40,714 nt of DNA from Deltaproteobacteria bacterium (GTDB lineage Bacteria; Myxococcota_A; UBA9160; SMWR01): NCBI GenBank assembly GCA_019310425.1, contig JAFDEI010000001.1:1-40714 (forward strand). The letters run 5' to 3'. The translations under genes were made by a program, and so were the position numbers. Below, piece after piece: positions 36,001-40,714 of the stretch (positions are counted from its first letter, which is position 1; every line of letters starts with the position of its first letter). Below the pieces are notes generated by a model. It was not told where the DNA came from. It saw only the letters and a list, made by a program, of their open reading frames with translations, and searched no databases.

Positions 36001-38642
36001 AGATCCACAGGCTCGACGCGAAACACTTCGGTCCGCACCGCGGGCGCGAATTCGAGCTCGACCCCGGAATCGTGCTGATCTACGGACGCAACGAATCCGG
36101 CAAGTCGAGCTTTCGCAGCGCGATCGAGACGATCCTCTACGGCTTCGAACCCGCGACGCGCGAAAACCATCCGCTTGCGATCTGGGGCGAGGGGCAGGGC
36201 GATCTCCACCTCGAGGCCGATTACTCACTCGATGACGGTTCGGAATCGCGAATCGAACGCGTACTGCTCGCCACAGGCAAGTCACGCACCGCGCCGGTCG
36301 GCTCGGCGTTCGAGGGTCAACGCAAGGGCAACAACGCGTTGGCGGTCACGGAAGGCCTCCCGCGCGCGCTGTACCGCTCCGTTTACGCGATCGAGACCGA
36401 GCAACTCGGCGCGCTCGCGGCTAGCGAGCAAAGCCACGTCGACGACCTTCTCCTGCCCGAATCGCAGTCGCTCGGCCTGCGCCCGATCGCCGAGGTGCGC
36501 GACAGGCTGCGCGAAGACCTCGGCGCGCTCTGGCGCCCTCACAAGCGGGGCCAGACCCGTATACGCACCCTCGCGGACCAGCTATCCGCGGCGCACAAGC
36601 GCGCGCGAGCCGCCGAAAGCGAGGAAGGCGAGTTGCGCGAGGCGCTGCGAGAACAGAGCGAACTCGACGAGCAGATCGCCGCCGACAAATGCGAGAAGGA
36701 ACGCCTCGAGCGAATCAATCGCGACACGCCGTACCTTCGCGACCTCTTCGAACTGCGGCAACGTGAACGCGCTCACGGCGAAGCCGTCGACCTCGCTCGC
36801 CTGGGCGATGAGTTCCCGCTGGCTGACCCCGAGGTCGTGGAACGCGAGGCGCGCAAACTCACACAAGAGATCGAGGCTCCGTGCGCGCGCCTCGAACGCA
36901 ACGCGCTCGTACTCGAAGAAGCGCACGAGCGGGTGCTGAACGCCACCGCGGAGATCCGCGCCGCCGAGTCCGCGATCGCGGCTCACGCCACGAGCCGACG
37001 CACAGCCGCGGCGGTCGGCGCGAGCGCGCGGCGCCTGCGCGCCGACGCGAGACGTGAACTCGACAGCGTGCTCACGCAGCCCTCCGACGACCGCCTGCTC
37101 GCGGATCTCGAACGACTCCCCACCGCCCAGCTGCGATCCGCCCACGAGAGCTGGGCACAGGAGTGGGAAGCGCACGTGTCCGCGACACCCCCGATCGCGC
37201 CGCGGCCTCCCATCTGGACGCTCCCGCTCGCTTTGCTCGGTGGCGGTGCCGCGATCGTCGCGACGCTCGAGAAGCTTCCGGTGTGGGTGCCACCGATCCC
37301 GCCTTGGGTCGCCCCTGCCGGCGTCGCGGTCACCGTGCTGGCCGCCGTCGCGGCCTTCTTCCTGCGCGCCCGCTCCGAAGCGAAAGGCCCGCCTCCGGAG
37401 CGCCCGAGCGGCGTCGACGACGGACTCGCGGATTTCCCTGTGGCGGGCGCGATGCTCGCGAGCCCGTCCACGCTGCTGCGCTGGATCGACTCCGCCGCGC
37501 GGGCGCAGAAGCTGCTCGTCGAAGCCGAGGCCGAGGAGTCTGAATCGCTTCGACTCGAACGCGAAGCGGACAGCGAGGTCGCTGCCTGGCGCGCTTCGTG
37601 CGAACAGCTCGGAATCGACTTCGATTGCGATGGACCGGTGCTCGTCGAGCGCATGCGGCACGCCCTCGAGCACGCGGTGGCGGCGCAGCAGCGCGTTCGC
37701 GACGATGCCACGCAGCGGCGAACCGCGCAGGCGATGCTAGACGTGAAACAGCCGATGCTGGAACGCCAGCGCGCACACCTCGCAGCACTCGGCGACACGC
37801 TGCGCGCAAATGTGCCTGAAACAACCGATCTGCACACCGCCTACGAGGTGCTCGCGCAGCGTCGCCGGGAGCAGGACTACACGCGATCGCGAGCCGCCGA
37901 GCTCGCGCAAGACCCGCGCTTTACAGCGCTCCATGATGACCCACGCGTGGCCACCGAACAGGTACACGACGACGCTCCCTGGAACGAGAGCATCGCGCGC
38001 GAACGCAGCGCAGCGCTCGACACACTCGACAGCTCGATCGAGAACGCAAACAAGCGTCTCGGCGAACTCGGCGAGATACTCCGCAACGACCCCGGCAGCC
38101 GCAGTGCCCACGCACGCGACGCTGTCGAAGCGTTCCAGGCGGAGCTTCGAGAGACGAAGGCCGAGCGTGACCGGCTCGCGCTCCTCGATTCGATCCTTGC
38201 ACGTGCAGAGCAACGCTTTCGCCAAGAGCACCAACCCGACGTGCTGCGACGCGCGAGCCACTACCTCGAACAGATCACCGAAGGCCGCTACGGGCGCCTC
38301 GACTACCTCGAAGGAGCGGATGGCGGCCTCTTCGTGTCATGCCGAGAACGCAGCGAGCCCGTAAAAGTCGCCGAACCGATCAGCCGGGGCACATGCGACC
38401 AGATCTTCCTTTGCTTGCGTCTCGGCCTGATCGACCATCTCGATGCCGGCCGCGAAAAACTTCCGCTGATCCTCGACGACGCGCTGCTCCACACCGATGA
38501 TCTGCGGCGCCGCGAGTTCTACCCACTGCTGCGCGACATCGCAGCGACACGGCAGGTATTCTTCCTGACTTGCCACCGCGCGATCGCCGACGAGGCCGAG
38601 AAAGCTCTCGCGACCGCGCGAATCGAACTAGCCGACCGATGA
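35997..38642 (+). CDS. AAA family ATPase, SbcC/YhaN-like, with central hydrophobic segments
   Basis: Walker A GRNESGKSSFRSAIETILYGFEP, Walker B KLPLILDDALLHTDD, signature-like ISRGTCDQIFLCLRLGLID; coiled-coil middle; GTGA overlap with SbcD-like gene. Confidence 0.9.
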   Translation: MKIHRLDAKHFGPHRGREFELDPGIVLIYGRNESGKSSFRSAIETILYGFEPATRENHPLAIWGEGQGDLHLEADYSLDDGSESRIERVLLATGKSRTAPVGSAFEGQRKGNNALAVTEGLPRALYRSVYAIETEQLGALAASEQSHVDDLLLPESQSLGLRPIAEVRDRLREDLGALWRPHKRGQTRIRTLADQLSAAHKRARAAESEEGELREALREQSELDEQIAADKCEKERLERINRDTPYLRDLFELRQRERAHGEAVDLARLGDEFPLADPEVVEREARKLTQEIEAPCARLERNALVLEEAHERVLNATAEIRAAESAIAAHATSRRTAAAVGASARRLRADARRELDSVLTQPSDDRLLADLERLPTAQLRSAHESWAQEWEAHVSATPPIAPRPPIWTLPLALLGGGAAIVATLEKLPVWVPPIPPWVAPAGVAVTVLAAVAAFFLRARSEAKGPPPERPSGVDDGLADFPVAGAMLASPSTLLRWIDSAARAQKLLVEAEAEESESLRLEREADSEVAAWRASCEQLGIDFDCDGPVLVERMRHALEHAVAAQQRVRDDATQRRTAQAMLDVKQPMLERQRAHLAALGDTLRANVPETTDLHTAYEVLAQRRREQDYTRSRAAELAQDPRFTALHDDPRVATEQVHDDAPWNESIARERSAALDTLDSSIENANKRLGELGEILRNDPGSRSAHARDAVEAFQAELRETKAERDRLALLDSILARAEQRFRQEHQPDVLRRASHYLEQITEGRYGRLDYLEGADGGLFVSCRERSEPVKVAEPISRGTCDQIFLCLRLGLIDHLDAGREKLPLILDDALLHTDDLRRREFYPLLRDIAATRQVFFLTCHRAIADEAEKALATARIELADR

Positions 38643-38652
38643 GGAGAGCGCC

Positions 38653-39879
38653 GTGAAGCTTCCGGAGCGCGGAACATCTCAAGAAGAAGTCCTCGAGCGG
38701 ATGCGCGAGCGCAAGGCCGCCGATGCCGACTGGGAGGGTGGACGAACCTGGAGCCTCGTCTACCCCGCCGGCGAGGAAGTCGACGAGATGCTCCGCGCGG
38801 CGAATGAGCTCTACCTGTTCGAGAACGCCCTCAACCCGTTCCGCTTCCCGAGTCTGCGCACGATGGAGGACGAAGTCTGCGCGATGACCGCCAACCTGTT
38901 GCACGCGCCCGACAGCTTCGGCGGCGCGATGACATCGGGCGGGACCGAAAGCATCCTGATGGCCGTGAAGGCGGCGCGCGACCGCGCCGTGGCCGAGAAG
39001 GGCATCGAGAACCCGCAGGCGCTGGTCCCCTATTCCGCCCACCCCGCCTTCGCGAAGGCGTGCAAATACCTCGGACTCGAGCACGTTCAGATTCCGCTCG
39101 ACGACGACCGGCGCGCGGACGTCTCCGCCGCGGCGAAGCTGATCGGCGACCGCACCGCGCTGGTGGTCGGGTCTGCGCCCAACTACCCGTTCGGTGTGAT
39201 CGACCCGATCCCCGAACTCGCCGCGCTCGCGGCCGAGCGCGGGATCAACTTCCACACCGACGCCTGCCTCGGCGGCTTCCTGCTGCCGTTCCTGGAAGAT
39301 CTCGGCGAAGACATCCCGCCCTTCGACTTTCGCGTGCCCGGCGTGATGACGATCTCGGCCGATGTTCACAAATACGGCTACTGCACCAAGGGCGCATCGG
39401 TGATCACGCACCGCGAGAAGGCGCAGCTGCACGAATATCAGTTGTTCGTCTACGACGCCTGGCCGGGTGGGATGTACGGCTCGTTCGCAATGGCGGGCGC
39501 ACGTCCCGCGGCCCCGATCGCGGCCGCCTGGTCGATCATGAACTTCCTCGGCCGCGAGGGCTACCAGAAGCTCGCGCGCGTGATCCGTGAAACCACCGAC
39601 ACACTGCGCTCTGGAATCGAGGCGATCCCGGAGCTCTCGATCTGGGCCGATCCGGTGATGGGTGTGTTCTCATTCGGCTCAGAGAAGATCGACATCATGG
39701 CGGTCTGCGACGTGATGGACGAGCGCGGCTGGCACCTCGACCGCCAGACCGGGCCCGACGCGCTGCACATGATGGTCTCGCCCGGACACGCGAAGGTCGT
39801 CGATGCCTTCCTCGCTGACCTGCGGCGCGCGGCCCTGCATCACGGAACTTCCAAGGGCGCCGAAGCGCGCTACAGCTGA
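38653..39879 (+). CDS. PLP-dependent aminotransferase-fold lyase/decarboxylase (sphingosine-1-phosphate lyase-like)
   Basis: GGAMTSGGTESILMAVKAAR, HTDACLGGFLLPF, ISADVHKYGYCTKGASVI (Schiff-base Lys), substrate inferred only. Confidence 0.88.
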   Translation: MKLPERGTSQEEVLERMRERKAADADWEGGRTWSLVYPAGEEVDEMLRAANELYLFENALNPFRFPSLRTMEDEVCAMTANLLHAPDSFGGAMTSGGTESILMAVKAARDRAVAEKGIENPQALVPYSAHPAFAKACKYLGLEHVQIPLDDDRRADVSAAAKLIGDRTALVVGSAPNYPFGVIDPIPELAALAAERGINFHTDACLGGFLLPFLEDLGEDIPPFDFRVPGVMTISADVHKYGYCTKGASVITHREKAQLHEYQLFVYDAWPGGMYGSFAMAGARPAAPIAAAWSIMNFLGREGYQKLARVIRETTDTLRSGIEAIPELSIWADPVMGVFSFGSEKIDIMAVCDVMDERGWHLDRQTGPDALHMMVSPGHAKVVDAFLADLRRAALHHGTSKGAEARYS

Positions 39880-39888
39880 GGTAGGACA

Positions 39889-40107
39889 TTGAGCTACGAG
39901 ACACTGAAGGTCGAGCGCGAAGGCGCGCTCTGCTGGTTGACCCTCGACCGCGCCGATTCCCTGAATGCGAGCCTCGACGCAGGCAGCCTCGAGGCCGTGG
40001 TCGCAATGGAAGACCGCAACCAGATCCTCTGCACCCCGACCGAGGATTTCCGGGAAGGCATGCTCGCATTCCTCCAGAAACGCGAGCCCATCTACAGCGA
40101 CAGGTAG
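39889..40107 (+). pseudogene. Internally deleted enoyl-CoA hydratase (crotonase) remnant, in frame
   Basis: 72 aa: N-terminal crotonase strand YETLKVEREGALCWLTLDRADSLNA joined to C-terminal LEAVVAMEDRNQILCTPTEDFREGMLAFLQKREPIYSDR; central acyl-CoA/oxyanion-hole part absent; TTG start. Confidence 0.65.
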
Positions 40108-40111
40108 GGGG

Positions 40112-40714
40112 ATGCTCGACACCGCCCATCCCGACGAGCATCCGTTCGTCTCGCGACCGCATCGGACGCTGGTGCGCCTCACGCTGCCGGTGTTGATCTC
40201 CCTCATCGCGGAACCCCTCACCGGCCTGGCCGATACCGCATTCATCGCCCATCTCGGCGCCGCGCCGCTGGCCGCACTGGGTGTCGGCACGGTGCTGCTG
40301 TCGAGCATCTTCTGGGTCTTCAACTTTCTCGGAATCGGCACCCAGACCGAAGTCGCCCGCGCGACCGGATCGGCGAAAGCCGAGGGCGCGCGCGAGGCGG
40401 CGGGCCTCGCGCTCGCACTTGCCACGGCGATCGGCTGCGGCATTGCGCTGCTCGGCTGGCCCTTCCTCGACGCGGCCGCGCGCTTCATGAGCAACGACAT
40501 CGGCGTTCAGCGCGACGCAATCGTCTACCTCCAGATCCGCCTGCTCGCAGCGCCCGCGGTGCTCGTAACGGTCGCAGCCTTCGGCGCACTGCGCGGCCTC
40601 CAGGACATGCGCACGCCGCTGTGGATCGCACTCGGCATCAATGCCCTCAACCTCGGGCTCGACCCATTGCTGATCTTCGGAGCGGGGCCGGTTCCCGCAC
40701 TCGGTATCGCGGGC
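40112..40714 (+). CDS. MATE family efflux transporter (DinF-like), truncated by window end
   Basis: Open frame from ATG 40112 to window end: RPHRTLVRLTLPVLISLIAEPLTGLADTAFIAHLGAAPLAALGVGTVLLSSIFWVFNFLGIGTQTEVARATG…. Confidence 0.9.
   Translation, partial: MLDTAHPDEHPFVSRPHRTLVRLTLPVLISLIAEPLTGLADTAFIAHLGAAPLAALGVGTVLLSSIFWVFNFLGIGTQTEVARATGSAKAEGAREAAGLALALATAIGCGIALLGWPFLDAAARFMSNDIGVQRDAIVYLQIRLLAAPAVLVTVAAFGALRGLQDMRTPLWIALGINALNLGLDPLLIFGAGPVPALGIAG

Noticed and set aside
35548-37837. Several 200-360-aa minus-strand ORFs opposite the SbcCD-like genes
   Set aside because: All antisense to supported coding sequence with Arg/Ala/Ser-rich composition
1-40714. CRISPR arrays, tRNA/rRNA genes, IS elements, prophage, toxin-antitoxin or known defence islands
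   Set aside because: No regularly spaced repeats, no cloverleaf or rRNA sequence, and no transposase/integrase/Cas/TA protein motifs found on reading the supplied ORFs and intergenic regions

Overview
This is a 40.7 kb high-GC bacterial chromosomal window, probably from an environmental proteobacterium or myxobacteria-like lineage (inference from gene content and codon bias). It is densely coded, with about 32 supportable CDSs. I found no rRNA, tRNA, CRISPR, transposase, integrase or phage gene. Main content: two tetR-MFP-RND efflux operons with the same gene order; a lipoprotein translationally coupled to a DUF4105/Lnb-like protein; a Rieske oxygenase; an M48 protease paired with an unrecognised lipoprotein; an ECF sigma factor; two sulfatase-superfamily proteins; a DUF3604-MBL hydrolase pair; an SDR; acyl-CoA thioesterase II; valS; zinc-free-type ribosomal proteins S14/L31 opposite L28; an SbcD/YhaO-YhaN-like nuclease pair; a sphingosine-1-phosphate-lyase-like PLP enzyme; a drastically shortened crotonase; and a truncated MATE transporter. 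The strongest signals not explained by the gene list are: (1) a near-consensus sigma-54 promoter with a 30-bp-spaced upstream direct repeat in front of the ECF sigma gene; (2) a tandem GAAC-N4-GTTC operator in front of the first tetR; (3) two TGCAGT-N6-ACTGC(A/G) dyads exactly 20 bp apart in the rpmB/TM2-protein divergent region; (4) a 72-aa in-frame remnant of an enoyl-CoA hydratase that keeps only both ends of the fold; and (5) the coupled Ser-rich lipoprotein/Lnb-like pair. All family calls come from motif recognition by eye; no database search was run.
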